Numbered from the stretch's first letter, positions 50,466 through 60,184 are shown. The stretch is DNA of 64,000 nt from JAFGCL01 sp964492335 (GCA_964492335.1 CAZBJX010000001.1:62001-126000); one strand, 5' to 3'. Numbers and translations: made by a program. Notes: generated by a model not told the origin, from the sequence alone.

Positions 50466-52199
50466 ATGCCTATTGAAGTTCTCTCCCCGGACGTTGTCTC
50501 CAGGATCGCCGCCGGCGAGGTGGTGGAACGGCCCGCTTCCGTGGTCAAGGAGCTCATCGAGAACTCGCTGGACGCCGGCGCCTCGCAGGTAGCAGTTGAG
50601 GTCCGCGGCGGCGGGGTGGACCTCATCCGGGTCCGGGACGACGGCAGGGGCATTCCGGCAGAAGAGGTGGAGCTGGCCTTCCGGCCGCACGCCACCAGCA
50701 AGATCCGCAGCCTGGCCGACCTGGACACCGGCACCTCGCTGGGGTTCCGGGGCGAGGCGCTGCACAGCGTGGCCCTGGTGGCCGAGGTGGAGTTGCTCAC
50801 CCGGACGCAGGACGAGCCCTCCGGCACCCGCGTCGCGCTGCGCAACGGCGCCGTCACCGACCGGGGCGTGAGGGCCGCGGCCCCGGGCACCACGGTCACC
50901 GTCCGGCGGCTGTTCCGGGACCTCCCCGCAAGGCTCAAGTTCCTCAAGTCGGCCGCCACCGAGGGCAACCAGATCACCAGCCTCGTCAGCCAGTACTGCC
51001 TGGCCTTCCCGGGGGTGAAGTTCACCCTGACCGCCGATGGGCGGGAGGTCCTGCGGACGCCGGGCAGCGGCAGCCTGAAGGACGCCATGGCCCGGGTCTA
51101 CGGCCTCGACGTGGCCCGGTCCATGCTGGAGATCAGAGAGGCGCCCCCGGAGGCCGGGGGCGGGATGATGCCGGTGGTCACCGGCTACACCAGCCCGCCT
51201 TCGCTGACCCGGGCCACTCGCGGCTACCTGAGCTTCTTCGTCAACGGGCGCTGGGTGCAGAGCCGCCTGCTGGCCGGGGCGGTCGTCAAGGCCTACGAGG
51301 GATGGCTGGGCGCCAGGCGGCACCCCATCACGGTGATCAACCTCACCATGCCCCCGCAGACCGTGGACGTCAACGTCCACCCCGCCAAGCGGGAGGTGCG
51401 TTTCTCGCAGGAGCCGGTTGTCTTCAATGCCGTCTGCGGCGCCCTGCGGCGCGCCCTGTCGGAGCAGGCGCCGGTCCCCGGGGTCGGGCCCGCCGCCCTG
51501 GTGCCGGGGCCGCCCGGGATGGCCGGGGCCCCCCTTCTGGAGAGGTGGCCGGCCCCGGGGCTGCCCTCACTGGTCAGGGAACGGCCCGCCGCTGAGCAGC
51601 CGCCGCTGCCGGAGCCCGGGGGGGCCGGGCTCCCCATCCTGCGGGTCCTGGGGCAGGCATCGGCGACCTACATAGTGGCCGAGGGGCCTGACGGCATCTA
51701 CCTCATCGACCAGCACGCCGCCCACGAGCGGGTGCTCTATGAGCGGGCCCTGGCGCAGCAGGGCCGGAGGGCCGCGGAGGCCCAGCCCCTCCTGGAGCCG
51801 CTGGCACTGGAGCTCAGCCTGAAGCAGGTGGAGTCCCTGCGGGCCGGCGGGGAGGCCCTGGCGGGATTCGGGTTCGCCATCGAGCCCTTCGGGGAGCGCA
51901 CCTGCCTGGTGCGCTCGGTGCCGGCCATGCTGGCCGGCAAGGGCCTGGCCGATGCCGTGAAGGAGGCCATCGACTCCCTTGACGGCGAAGCGGCCGGGGC
52001 CAGCGGCGACGAGAGGATCGCCCGCTCCCTGGCCTGCCATGGCTCGGTGCGGGCGGGCCAAGTCCTCAGCCATGACGAGATGAAGGGGCTGGTGCGGCAG
52101 CTGGAGCAGGCCGCCTCGCCCCGCACCTGCCCCCACGGGCGGCCCACCATGGTGCACCTGAGCACCGGCCGGCTCCAGAGGGAATTCGGCCGGGCGTAG
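50466..52199 (+). CDS. mutL: DNA mismatch repair protein MutL
   Basis: A 577-residue MutL. GHKL ATPase motifs: KELIENSLDAGA, RDDGRGIPAEEV and GTSLGFRGEAL. The linker around residues 330-395 is Pro/Ala-rich. The C-terminal domain contains DQHAAHERVLYE, the metal-binding endonuclease motif DQHAx2Ex4E, and CPHGRPTMVHL near the end, so this is a nicking-competent MutL. No mutS is visible in the window. A TACAAT -10 box lies at 50436-50441, 24 bases before the ATG. Confidence 0.96.
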   Translation: MPIEVLSPDVVSRIAAGEVVERPASVVKELIENSLDAGASQVAVEVRGGGVDLIRVRDDGRGIPAEEVELAFRPHATSKIRSLADLDTGTSLGFRGEALHSVALVAEVELLTRTQDEPSGTRVALRNGAVTDRGVRAAAPGTTVTVRRLFRDLPARLKFLKSAATEGNQITSLVSQYCLAFPGVKFTLTADGREVLRTPGSGSLKDAMARVYGLDVARSMLEIREAPPEAGGGMMPVVTGYTSPPSLTRATRGYLSFFVNGRWVQSRLLAGAVVKAYEGWLGARRHPITVINLTMPPQTVDVNVHPAKREVRFSQEPVVFNAVCGALRRALSEQAPVPGVGPAALVPGPPGMAGAPLLERWPAPGLPSLVRERPAAEQPPLPEPGGAGLPILRVLGQASATYIVAEGPDGIYLIDQHAAHERVLYERALAQQGRRAAEAQPLLEPLALELSLKQVESLRAGGEALAGFGFAIEPFGERTCLVRSVPAMLAGKGLADAVKEAIDSLDGEAAGASGDERIARSLACHGSVRAGQVLSHDEMKGLVRQLEQAASPRTCPHGRPTMVHLSTGRLQREFGRA

Positions 52200-52270
52200 C
52201 CCCCGCTGCGGCCGGCGGTTGCATCGACCCCCCAGTTCCGGCTGCACTCGTCATGAGCCTTTTCGGGCTA

Positions 52271-52302
52271 TTGACAGCCCATCGTGCCCGGGGGTGTAAA
52301 AT
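52271..52302 (+). promoter_or_regulatory. Possible promoter of the 60-residue protein gene
   Basis: TTGACA (52271-52276) and TAAAAT (52297-52302) with a 20-base spacer; taking TGTAAA as -10 gives an 18-base spacer. The GGGGGTGTAAAAT string also occurs immediately before uvrC. Confidence 0.45.
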
Positions 52303-52430
52303 AGAGTTGCCGCCAGTCTCCTTCCCGACCTGCTGCCTGCGGCAGCGCCGATTCTCCCGGCCCAGTTCTTCCCGCGCGGCGCCGTCGGTCCGGCCGGGAT
52401 GAGATGCCTGATCGGGAAGGGAGAAGGACA

Positions 52431-52613
52431 ATGATGATGGCGACGGCTTGCGCATCAAAGACAGAGCTGGATGCGTACGGTGACATCCTGAACAACCTTG
52501 CGGTCCTGGAGCTGCAGTCGGGCAATCCGGGCGAAACGGAGGTCACCGAGACCATCAGGGCCCACCTGCTGCAGATGCTGGACGGCCTGACTGCGCTCTG
52601 CCAGCCGCAGTAG
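52431..52613 (+). CDS. Small helical hypothetical protein (60 aa)
   Basis: A 60-residue protein starting at the first of three consecutive ATG codons (52431) behind GAGAAGG. After a short Ala/Cys start it is amphipathic helical (ELDAYGDILNNLAVLELQSG, EVTETIRAHLLQMLDGL). There is no membrane segment or known motif. Its own promoter-like sequence and a leader of about 120 bases set it apart from mutL. Family not recognised. Confidence 0.6.
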   Translation: MMMATACASKTELDAYGDILNNLAVLELQSGNPGETEVTETIRAHLLQMLDGLTALCQPQ

Positions 52614-52868
52614 CCTTCAAGGGACTGAAGAAGGCGGCCATCTGCCGGCTGAACGCGGCCTCGGGCTTCGGGGCGCGCGGCGGTTGGTGGCGGCCGCCGG
52701 CCCTTGGCCCCGGGTTGTGAGGCGGTCCGTGACGGCCGCCGGGGCACGCCCGGTGCGCCGGTCAGGACAGCGGGCCCGCAGTCAGGGCTCCCCCGACAGG
52801 CTAATCCTCCAACCCCTTACAGACATGTCGCCCGGCGGCGTGCCATAATTGTTGGATGGGAGGAAGAC

Positions 52869-54134
52869 ATGGGCCGCAATGAAGGTTTGCTGACGGGCTT
52901 CAGGGTCCTGGACCTCACCGACGAGACGGGGGACTTCTGCGGCAAGGTCCTGGGGGACTTCGGGGCGGACGTGATCAAGGTCGAGCCGCCGGGCGGCAGC
53001 CGCGCGCGCAGCATCGGGCCGTTCTTCGGGGACGTTCCCCACCCGGAGAGGAGCCTCTTCTGGTTCGCGTTGAACACCAGCAAGAGGGGCATAACCCTGG
53101 ACCTGACACAGGCCGACGGCCTGGAGATATTCCGGCGGCTGGCGAAGACGGCCCACTTCGTGGTGGAGTCCGCCGCGCCGGGGCACATGCAGGGCCTGGG
53201 GCTGGGCTACGCGGACCTGGCGGAGATCAGGCCGGACATCATCCTGACCTCCATCACGCCCTTCGGTCAGGATGGGCCCTATTCGGGCTACCGGGCCACC
53301 GACATCGTGGGCCAGGCCATGGGCGGGCTGATGAGCATACTGGGCGAGGAGGGCCAACCGGCGCGGACCAGCGCCGTTCCCCAGGCCTACCTTCAGGCAG
53401 GGCTCCAGGCGGCCATGGCCTCGGTCATCGCCCACTATCACCGCCAGGTTACCGGCGAAGGCCAGCACGTCGATGTGTCCATGCAGGAGGCGGTGGTCCT
53501 GACGTTGCCCATCGTGGCCGAGACCTACGAGTTCATGAAGGTCAATGTCGGCGCCACCGGCCCCTACTACTTCACGGCCCGGCCGCAGCCCCTGGGACCT
53601 CTCTACATCCGCTACCTGCTGCCCTGCAAGGACGGTCACGTCCTGCTGATGGCCTCCGGAGGCCACCCCGGTTACGTCCGGTCGACCCGGTCATTCATCG
53701 CCTGGGCCAACGAAGAGGGGTACTGCCGCGACATCCTGGATATCGACCTCATCGAGTGGAACGTCATGACCTTCCCTCAGGAGACGCAGGACCGCCTGGT
53801 CCGCTCCCTGACGGAGTTTCTTATGACCAAGACCAAGGCCGAGCTCTTCAAGGCCGCGCTGGAGAAGGGCATCTGGATGGCCCCCTGCAACACGACGGCG
53901 GATATCAGCCGGGACCCCCATCTTGAGGCCAGGGGCTTCTGGGAGGAGGTGGCCCACCCGGAGCTGGGCCGGGAGCTGACCTACCCCGGGGCGCCGCTGA
54001 GGATGAGCTCGGATGCCTGGAGGGTCCGCTGCCGGGCGCCGCTGGTGGGGGAGCACAACGGCCAGGTCTACTGCGGCGAACTGGGGCTCAGCCCGGAGGA
54101 GCTGGCGGTGCTGAAGGGCCAGAACGTCATATAG
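52869..54134 (+). CDS. CaiB/BaiF-family CoA transferase (class III), second copy
   Basis: A 421-residue class III CoA transferase. FRVLDLTDETGDFCGKVLGD, FGADVIKVEPPGG and the catalytic Asp in ATDIVGQAMGGLMS are present. GGGAGGAAG precedes the ATG at 52869. It is followed after 40 bases by another CaiB-family gene that lacks this Asp, suggesting a two-subunit enzyme or a pair with split roles. Confidence 0.92.
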   Translation: MGRNEGLLTGFRVLDLTDETGDFCGKVLGDFGADVIKVEPPGGSRARSIGPFFGDVPHPERSLFWFALNTSKRGITLDLTQADGLEIFRRLAKTAHFVVESAAPGHMQGLGLGYADLAEIRPDIILTSITPFGQDGPYSGYRATDIVGQAMGGLMSILGEEGQPARTSAVPQAYLQAGLQAAMASVIAHYHRQVTGEGQHVDVSMQEAVVLTLPIVAETYEFMKVNVGATGPYYFTARPQPLGPLYIRYLLPCKDGHVLLMASGGHPGYVRSTRSFIAWANEEGYCRDILDIDLIEWNVMTFPQETQDRLVRSLTEFLMTKTKAELFKAALEKGIWMAPCNTTADISRDPHLEARGFWEEVAHPELGRELTYPGAPLRMSSDAWRVRCRAPLVGEHNGQVYCGELGLSPEELAVLKGQNVI

Positions 54135-54174
54135 AGCGGCGCCGGCGGGCAACGAAATGACGGGAGATGCGAAG

Positions 54175-55410
54175 ATGTCGAAGATGGTCCTCGAAGGGAT
54201 AAAGGTGGCTGACTTCTCGTGGGTGGCCGCCGGCCCGCAGATCGGCCGGGAGCTGGCCGCCAACGGGGCCACGGTGGTCCGCATAGAGAGCCACAAGCGA
54301 CCCGACATGATCCGCATGTCCACCCCGTTCAAGGACGGAAAGCCGGGGTGGAACCGCAGCGCCTTCTATGCCTCGGTCAACACCAATAAGTACGGCATCA
54401 GCATCGACCTCACCACGCCGGGGGGCAAGGACGTGGCCGAGAGGCTGGTCAAGTGGGCCGACGTGGTGGTGGAAAGCCTCCATCCGGGGGCCATGGCCAG
54501 GCTGGGGCTGGCGCATGACGCCTGCCTGCTGTTGAACCCGTCGCTGGTCTACTGCAGCACCTCCATGCTGGGCCAGTGGGGCCCTCACGGCAGTTTCATG
54601 GGCACCGGCTTCCACACCAATGCATTGAGTGGCTTCAGCGAGTGCACCGGCTGGCCCGAGTCCGGGCCGACCATGATGGGCACGCAGTACTCCGACTTCG
54701 TGGCCCCGTGGTATGCGGTGATAGCCGTGGTCGGCGCCCTGGCGAAGCGCCGGGAGACGGGGAGGGGGATGTACATCGAGCAGTCGCAGCTGGAGTCGGG
54801 CCTGACCATGATGGGCACCCACCTGCTCGACTACGCGGCCAACGGCCGTGTCGCCGGCCGCATGGGCAACCGGGACCGCTACATGTGCCCCCACGGGGCG
54901 TACCCGTGCCGGGAGGGGCGGTGGGTGGCCATAGCCGTCCAGGACGAGGGCCAGTGGCAGAGCTTCTGCAGGGTCCTCGGCGACCGGCCATGGGCCCGGG
55001 AGGCCAGGTTCCGCACGCTCCTCGGCCGGAAGCAGAACGAGGACGAGCTGGACCGCCTGATCGGCGAGTGGACGAAGGACCTCACCGCGGAGGAGGTGAT
55101 GACCAGGCTGCAGGAAGCGGGCATTCCGTCGGGTGGGGTGCAGCGGGGCCAGGAGCTCCTGCGTGACCCGCAACTGGCGCACCGGGGGCACTACCAGGTG
55201 CTGCAGCACCCCGAGATGGGGGCGCACTCCTACAACGCGCCCGCCTACCGCCTGTCCCGGACCCCGTGGAAGATGGTGAGGCCGGCCCCGTGCATGGGGG
55301 AGCACAACATGCTGGTCCTGAAGGAGATGCTGGGCTACTGCGAGGATGACGTCGCAGACCTGATGGCCGAGGGCGCCATCACCACGGACGCCGACCTGTT
55401 CGCCATCTAG
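54175..55410 (+). CDS. CaiB/BaiF-family protein lacking the usual catalytic Asp
   Basis: A 411-residue CaiB-fold protein of the subgroup with an ALSGFSECTGWPESGP-type stretch. Where the upstream paralogue has a catalytic Asp (TDIVGQAMGG), this protein reads GTGFHTNALSGF with no Asp. The N-terminal IKVADFSWVAAGPQIGRELA and C-terminal MGEHNMLVLKEMLGYCEDDV are typical of the family. The ATG at 54175 follows GGGAG at eight bases; ATG 54157 has no such site. It may be the partner subunit of the preceding protein or have another chemistry. Confidence 0.9.
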   Translation: MSKMVLEGIKVADFSWVAAGPQIGRELAANGATVVRIESHKRPDMIRMSTPFKDGKPGWNRSAFYASVNTNKYGISIDLTTPGGKDVAERLVKWADVVVESLHPGAMARLGLAHDACLLLNPSLVYCSTSMLGQWGPHGSFMGTGFHTNALSGFSECTGWPESGPTMMGTQYSDFVAPWYAVIAVVGALAKRRETGRGMYIEQSQLESGLTMMGTHLLDYAANGRVAGRMGNRDRYMCPHGAYPCREGRWVAIAVQDEGQWQSFCRVLGDRPWAREARFRTLLGRKQNEDELDRLIGEWTKDLTAEEVMTRLQEAGIPSGGVQRGQELLRDPQLAHRGHYQVLQHPEMGAHSYNAPAYRLSRTPWKMVRPAPCMGEHNMLVLKEMLGYCEDDVADLMAEGAITTDADLFAI

Positions 55411-55484
55411 GAGCCACGCCGGCCGCGCCGCGCCCGGGGCTGGCGGGCCCACAGCCATGCCCGGCCGGCGCCTGATACGGCGCC

Positions 55485-56291
55485 CTACACCCCCTTGAAG
55501 GACGGCGGCCGCTTCTCCAGGAAGGCCGCGATGCCTTCCCGGTGGTCTGCGGTCTGGCTGAGGATGGACCCGGCGAAGCCTTCCATCAGCACCTGGGCCT
55601 GGTAGCTGTTCCCCGGGCTGGCATAGACCAGTTGCTTCACCATCTGCATGGCCAGCGGCGGCAGCGAGGCCAGGGTGCCCGCCAGGGCGCGGGCCGCAGG
55701 GAGCAGCTCCTCCGGCGGTACCACCTGGCGCACCAGCCCGGCCGACTGTGCCCACCGGGCGTCCTTCTTCTCGCCAGTGCTGAGGAACTCCAGGGTGGCC
55801 GGCAGGCCGATCAGCTGCGGCAGGATGTAGGTGAGCCCCATCTCGGCGGCCAGGCCCAGCCTGATGAGGCCGGCGGTGAAGACGGCCCGCTCCGAGGCGA
55901 TGCGGTAGTCGCAGAAGGCGGCCAGCGCCAGCCCCATGCCGGCCGTGGCCCCGTTGATGGCGGCGATCACCGGCTTGTGGCAGGCCCGCAGGGAGTCCGG
56001 CACGTTCTGGGACAGGGCGAAGGGCCTGTCCAGGGTCCCGCGGCCCATCCCGGACCCGATGGGGTCGGCGGCGGCCTGCCCCACGGCCTCCACGTCCAGG
56101 CCGGGGCAGAAGGACTGGCCGGCGCCGGTGATGATGATGGCCCTGGCCTCGCTGTCTTCGGCCAGGCCCTGCAGGCACTGGGCGAACTCCCTGAGGAAGA
56201 GCAGGTCCATGGCGTTGTACTTGTCGGAGCGGTCCAGGGTGAGCGTAACCACGTGCCCGGCCTGGTCTACCACTATCCTCTGGAAGGCCAT
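55485..56291 (-). CDS. Enoyl-CoA hydratase/isomerase family protein (PaaG-like)
   Basis: A 268-residue crotonase. The first catalytic Glu of hydratases is replaced (FTAGLIRLGL), while the second region keeps Glu (ATLEFLSTGE). That pattern is seen in PaaG-like isomerases, so double-bond isomerisation is more likely than hydration. FCPGLDVE and INGATAGMGLALAAFCD form the oxyanion hole. It starts three bases after the Fe-S protein gene and ends the MarR-led minus-strand run. Confidence 0.9.
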   Translation of the reverse strand: MAFQRIVVDQAGHVVTLTLDRSDKYNAMDLLFLREFAQCLQGLAEDSEARAIIITGAGQSFCPGLDVEAVGQAAADPIGSGMGRGTLDRPFALSQNVPDSLRACHKPVIAAINGATAGMGLALAAFCDYRIASERAVFTAGLIRLGLAAEMGLTYILPQLIGLPATLEFLSTGEKKDARWAQSAGLVRQVVPPEELLPAARALAGTLASLPPLAMQMVKQLVYASPGNSYQAQVLMEGFAGSILSQTADHREGIAAFLEKRPPSFKGV

Positions 56292-56294
56292 GGC

Positions 56295-57323
56295 CTATGC
56301 CTCCGCCAGCTTCATGGTGATGGCGTCCACCTGGCAGACCGCCGCGCACACCCCGCAGCCCCAGCACTTCTCCTCGTCAATGGCCGCCTTGAGCTTCTTG
56401 CCAGGGGAGACCCGGGCCATCTCGATGGCGCTGAAGTGGCAGCGCTCCACGCAGTCCTGGCAGCCGTTGCACAACTGGGCGTCCACGGTGGCCCTGAGGT
56501 GGCTCTTCTGCAGGATCTGGGCGAGGTTGCCGAACTTGATGCCGCCGTCGAAGATGCCGCAGCAGTCGGCGCAGCAGTTGCATATCTCGTTCAGGCGGGC
56601 CGAGGCGGCGAAGGGCCACGTGTGGACCAGCCCCTGCTCCTCCGACCTCTCGAAGATGGCCATGGCCTCCTCGACGGTGATCCGGCGCCCGGCCCCCCGC
56701 TCGATGGCGTACTCGGCGCCGCGGTTGAAGACCACGCAGTTGTCCACGTCGGCGTCGCAACGGCGCATGGAGCGGCGGCAGGTGCAGGGCACCACGGCGA
56801 TCAGCTCCGCGCCCTGCACCAGGCCCAGCAGGTTCTCCTCCGGCGGGAGCTTCTCCAGGGGCAGGCCCGGGCTCTTGCGGACGGCTGTCCAGGCGGGGAC
56901 CGTGCGGATGTATTGCACGTACTGGTCCCAGGGCGTGTCCGCGATGGTGGGGAACTGCTCCTGCTCGTAGTAGTCCCTCCACAGGTCCAGCAGCTCGGTG
57001 TCCACCCATTTCTCGGAGCTGGCCAGGTTGGCATCGTGCAGCTGCGTCACGCTGTTGAACATGCGGGGGCCCCTCTTCGAGGTGATGACCAGCCCTTTCT
57101 CGGCCAGGACCTTGACCCGCTGCCCGATCTCCTCCTCGTCCATGCCGGTCTGACCGGTGAGGACGGGCATCTCGGCGGGGAGGGCCAGCATCAGCCGGGC
57201 ATCGTCCGGCGAGGCCATCTTGCGCAGTATGCCCAGCAGGAACTTCGAATTGGGGGTTGAGTAGCCGATCTTCTTCAGCATCTGCACGTAGAGGTCGTCT
57301 TTGCCGGCGGTCACTTCTTTCAT
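56295..57323 (-). CDS. 4Fe-4S dicluster protein with winged-helix-like N-terminus
   Basis: A 342-residue iron-sulfur protein. The C-terminal 75 residues hold two ferredoxin clusters (CNGCQDCVERC and CWGCGVCAAVC). Upstream are PCTCRRSMRRC and the unusual cysteine run CNCCADCC (residues about 248-255), typical of a family of multi-cluster ferredoxin proteins. The N-terminal 100 residues look like a winged helix (GMDEEEIGQRVKVLAEKGLV). It probably moves electrons in anaerobic CoA-linked metabolism. Next to crotonase and AttH/CrtC-like genes. Confidence 0.88.
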   Translation of the reverse strand: MKEVTAGKDDLYVQMLKKIGYSTPNSKFLLGILRKMASPDDARLMLALPAEMPVLTGQTGMDEEEIGQRVKVLAEKGLVITSKRGPRMFNSVTQLHDANLASSEKWVDTELLDLWRDYYEQEQFPTIADTPWDQYVQYIRTVPAWTAVRKSPGLPLEKLPPEENLLGLVQGAELIAVVPCTCRRSMRRCDADVDNCVVFNRGAEYAIERGAGRRITVEEAMAIFERSEEQGLVHTWPFAASARLNEICNCCADCCGIFDGGIKFGNLAQILQKSHLRATVDAQLCNGCQDCVERCHFSAIEMARVSPGKKLKAAIDEEKCWGCGVCAAVCQVDAITMKLAEA

Positions 57324-57423
57324 AGCTCTCCTTGCACGTTACTCACCAGGTATGATATCAGTTCGACCGTGGTTTCGCCGGCCCGGGCCGCCCGCAGCCC
57401 GGCCGGCGCCATCGCCTCCCCGG

Positions 57424-58500
57424 TTACTTGCGCGGGAACGGGAACCACTCGGTCATCCAGTCGAACTCCCGGAGCACCACTCCCTTCAGCTCTTCCAGCC
57501 TGTCCCAGCGCCGGATCTGCACATCGATGGGGCCGTACTGCCGGTGGTACCCCACGGGATTGGCCTCCGACACGTCCGTGCCGGGCAGCTCGGTGACGTA
57601 CTCCCAGGCCACGATGTGGCCGGGCTCGGTCTGGGTGGTGAGCTCGGTGTGGCCCTCGGTGGCGTGCAGCGTCTCAATGGGCGGATAGGGCATGTTCCCA
57701 TGCTCCGTGTCCAGCACGAACTTCTCCTGGTGCAGGTTGAGGTTGTGCGTGCTCAGTATGGGGTGCTCCCCCTTGAACAGCACCAGCGGAGAGAAGTGGC
57801 GGTAGCCCGGGCCCGCCGACGTGTTGTCGATCCAGACCGCGGTGTAGTCCCCGGCGAAGAAGTGGCCGTAGGACCAGTGGGGCATGAGCCCCCAGAACAT
57901 GACGTTGCCCAGCTGCCTTTCCACGTAGCTCAGGCCCTTGACCTCGGCGGTGCGGCCCTGGTAGGTCATGGTGCCGGCCATGTCCGAGCGGCTCAGCAGC
58001 GGCCACCACCCCACGGCCAGGTTCTCCTTCGGGCGGTAGAAGGTGAACCCGTGGTCCGCCTCCACGAAGCGCATGCCGGGGGTGACGCCCTTGCAGGTGA
58101 CGTCGATGCCGGCGTCCTCCAGGGCCACCTTGAGCCGGTAGCCCGTGGGGTTGCCGTGCTTGTCGGCGGTGCCCTTGAGGTAGTTGCCGCCGATGCTGCA
58201 CCCCCACGGATCCTCCACCTTGAACTGCTCGCGCGGGAAGGGTTGGATGGCGCGGTGGGTCTTGCCCTCGGGATTGGTGATCAGCAGGTCGACGATGGGC
58301 CAGTCCTTCTTCTCGTAGCCCACCCGGTGCTCCAGCATCTCCATCCTCCAGGCCAGCGTGAGGCCGTACCAGTAGCCCTCCTCCGTCCAGCCGTCCAGCC
58401 ACAGCCAGTCCCAGTACTTGCCCTTGTCGTTGAGCTCGAAGTGCCAGTCGCAGTGGTACTTGCCGATGCTCCTGAATGTGAATGGCCTTACCGTTCTCAT
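57424..58500 (-). CDS. AttH/CrtC-like beta-rich protein (tentative)
   Basis: A 358-residue protein rich in Trp, Tyr and His (YHCDWHFELNDKGKYWDWLW, FWGLMPHWSYGHFFAGDYTA, AVWIDNTSAGPG), with no signal peptide. The layout suggests the two-lipocalin fold of hydroxyneurosporene synthase CrtC and AttH proteins, which act as hydratases or isomerases on lipophilic compounds; this is inferred from composition and motif style, not proven. GGAGGAG precedes the ATG at 58500. It sits between an SDR and the Fe-S protein in the same operon. Confidence 0.75.
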   Translation of the reverse strand: MRTVRPFTFRSIGKYHCDWHFELNDKGKYWDWLWLDGWTEEGYWYGLTLAWRMEMLEHRVGYEKKDWPIVDLLITNPEGKTHRAIQPFPREQFKVEDPWGCSIGGNYLKGTADKHGNPTGYRLKVALEDAGIDVTCKGVTPGMRFVEADHGFTFYRPKENLAVGWWPLLSRSDMAGTMTYQGRTAEVKGLSYVERQLGNVMFWGLMPHWSYGHFFAGDYTAVWIDNTSAGPGYRHFSPLVLFKGEHPILSTHNLNLHQEKFVLDTEHGNMPYPPIETLHATEGHTELTTQTEPGHIVAWEYVTELPGTDVSEANPVGYHRQYGPIDVQIRRWDRLEELKGVVLREFDWMTEWFPFPRK

Positions 58501-58529
58501 CGTCTCCTCCGTGACCTGATCTCCGGCTG

Positions 58530-59339
58530 CTAGCCGCCGGGGGCCCCGGCAGCGCCCAGCTGCCGGTGTATGTTGTAGGAGAACTCCATCCCCCCGTCCA
58601 TCTCCAGGAGCTTGCCCGTCATCCACTCCGAAGCGGAGGAGGCCAGGTATATGGCCGCCAGCGCGATATCCTCCGGCTTCCCGGTGCGCCCCGCCGGGGT
58701 GGCCTGGACCAGCAGGCCCTCCACCGGCCCCAGGTAGTCGATGTTGGTCGGCGTGAGCACCGAGCCCGGCACGATGGCGTTGACCCGGATGTGGGGCGCC
58801 AGCTCCCAGGCCAGGGTCCGGGTGATGCTGTTGACCCCGGCCTTGGCCGCGCCGTAGGCCCCCATGCCCAGAGAGGGCATCTGGGACTCCCGGCTGGAGA
58901 TGTTGATGATGGACCCGCCCATCTGCCGCTGCATCACCGGGGCCACCGCCTTGATGCAGAGGAACACGCTGACCAGGTTGGTGCGCAGGTCCGATTCGAA
59001 GGAGCGCTGGCTGGCCCCCATCACCGTCCGGAACAGGCCCCCGCCGGCGTTGTTGACCAGGACATCGATGCGCCCGAGCTCGGCCACGGCAGCCTGGACC
59101 ATGCCCTCCACCTGGCCGGCCTCCCGCACGTCGCAGGCCACCGCCAGGGCCCGGCGCCCTGCCTGGCGCACCCTGGCGGCGGTGGCCTCTATCTGGTCCG
59201 CCGTACGGGCGGTGCAGACGATGTCGGCCCCGGCCCCGGCCAGCCCCAGGGCGATACCCTGCCCGATGCCCCTCCCGGCGCCGGTGACTATGGCCACCTT
59301 CCCCGCCAGGGAGAACCTGTCCAGTATCATCTCCATCAC
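58530..59339 (-). CDS. Short-chain dehydrogenase/reductase
   Basis: A 269-residue classical SDR. The cofactor motif VTGAGRGIGQGIAL, NNAGGGL and the catalytic set with YGAAKAGVN are present; the Ser is in IINISSRES. It probably acts on a 3-hydroxyacyl-CoA or 3-oxoacyl substrate, given the neighbours. The start may be the GTG at 59339, the ATG at 59336 or the ATG at 59330 (AGGGG eight bases upstream). Co-transcribed with the crotonase upstream. Confidence 0.92.
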   Translation of the reverse strand: MMEMILDRFSLAGKVAIVTGAGRGIGQGIALGLAGAGADIVCTARTADQIEATAARVRQAGRRALAVACDVREAGQVEGMVQAAVAELGRIDVLVNNAGGGLFRTVMGASQRSFESDLRTNLVSVFLCIKAVAPVMQRQMGGSIINISSRESQMPSLGMGAYGAAKAGVNSITRTLAWELAPHIRVNAIVPGSVLTPTNIDYLGPVEGLLVQATPAGRTGKPEDIALAAIYLASSASEWMTGKLLEMDGGMEFSYNIHRQLGAAGAPGG

Positions 59340-59370
59340 CCCTCTTGACGCGGCGCCTGTGTGGCGCCGC

Positions 59371-60129
59371 CTACCGGCCCTTGTAGTCCGGCTTCCGCTT
59401 CTCGGCGAAGGCCCGCGGCCCCTCGCGGGCGTCCTCGGTGGTCATGATCCTGGTCCCCATGGCCCATTCCAGGGCGAAGGCCTGGTCCATGGGCATGCTG
59501 AGCGAGCGCAGGGCCACCTCCTTGATGTTGGCCAGCGCCAGCGGCGTGTTCTCTGCCATGCGGCGGGCTATCTTCTCGGCGGTGGGCATCAGGTCCTTCA
59601 GGGGGACCACCCTGTTGACCAGGCCCATGCGGAAGGCGTCCTGGGCCGTCACCGGGTCGGCGATGGCCAGGAGCTCCATCATGTGGCACCAGGACACCTG
59701 GCTGGTGAGCCGGGTGATGGCGCCGTCGCAGGGGGACACGCCCCACCTGGCCTCCGTCATGCCGAACACGGCGTTCTCCGATGCGATCCTGATGTCCGTG
59801 AACAGGACGATCTCCAGGGCGCCGGCGAAGCACAGCCCGTTCACCGCGGCGATGACCGGCTTGTACACGCCCTCGAACCAGCGCGACCGGGTCCACTCGG
59901 CGCTGCTGACGTTCACGTCGCCCATGACGGCCTTCAGGTCGGCCCCGGTGCTGAAGGCCTTCTCTCCGGCCCCGGTCACGATCAGGGCGCGAAGGGCCCC
60001 GTCATCCCGGAAGTCATCCACGGCCGCCTTCATCTCCCGGAACGTGGGCTGGTCGATGCTGTTCATGTGCTCGGGGCGGTTGATGGTGAGGCAGGCCACC
60101 ATGTCCTTCTTCTCGTATATCACGCCCAT
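59371..60129 (-). CDS. Enoyl-CoA hydratase/isomerase (carnitinyl-CoA dehydratase-like)
   Basis: A 252-residue crotonase with both catalytic glutamates in place (TEARWGVSPCDG and MMELLAIAD). The EARWG pattern is typical of carnitinyl-CoA dehydratase-like members. The oxyanion hole is FSTGADLK and NGLCFAGALE. It is the second gene after MarR in the minus-strand operon and closely resembles the ending of other family members here (KRKPDYKGR). Confidence 0.92.
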   Translation of the reverse strand: MGVIYEKKDMVACLTINRPEHMNSIDQPTFREMKAAVDDFRDDGALRALIVTGAGEKAFSTGADLKAVMGDVNVSSAEWTRSRWFEGVYKPVIAAVNGLCFAGALEIVLFTDIRIASENAVFGMTEARWGVSPCDGAITRLTSQVSWCHMMELLAIADPVTAQDAFRMGLVNRVVPLKDLMPTAEKIARRMAENTPLALANIKEVALRSLSMPMDQAFALEWAMGTRIMTTEDAREGPRAFAEKRKPDYKGR

Positions 60130-60184
60130 CTCTTCACTACCCTTCCCGGCGGATTGCGCACCGCCTGCTCCCGCCGCCGGCCCC

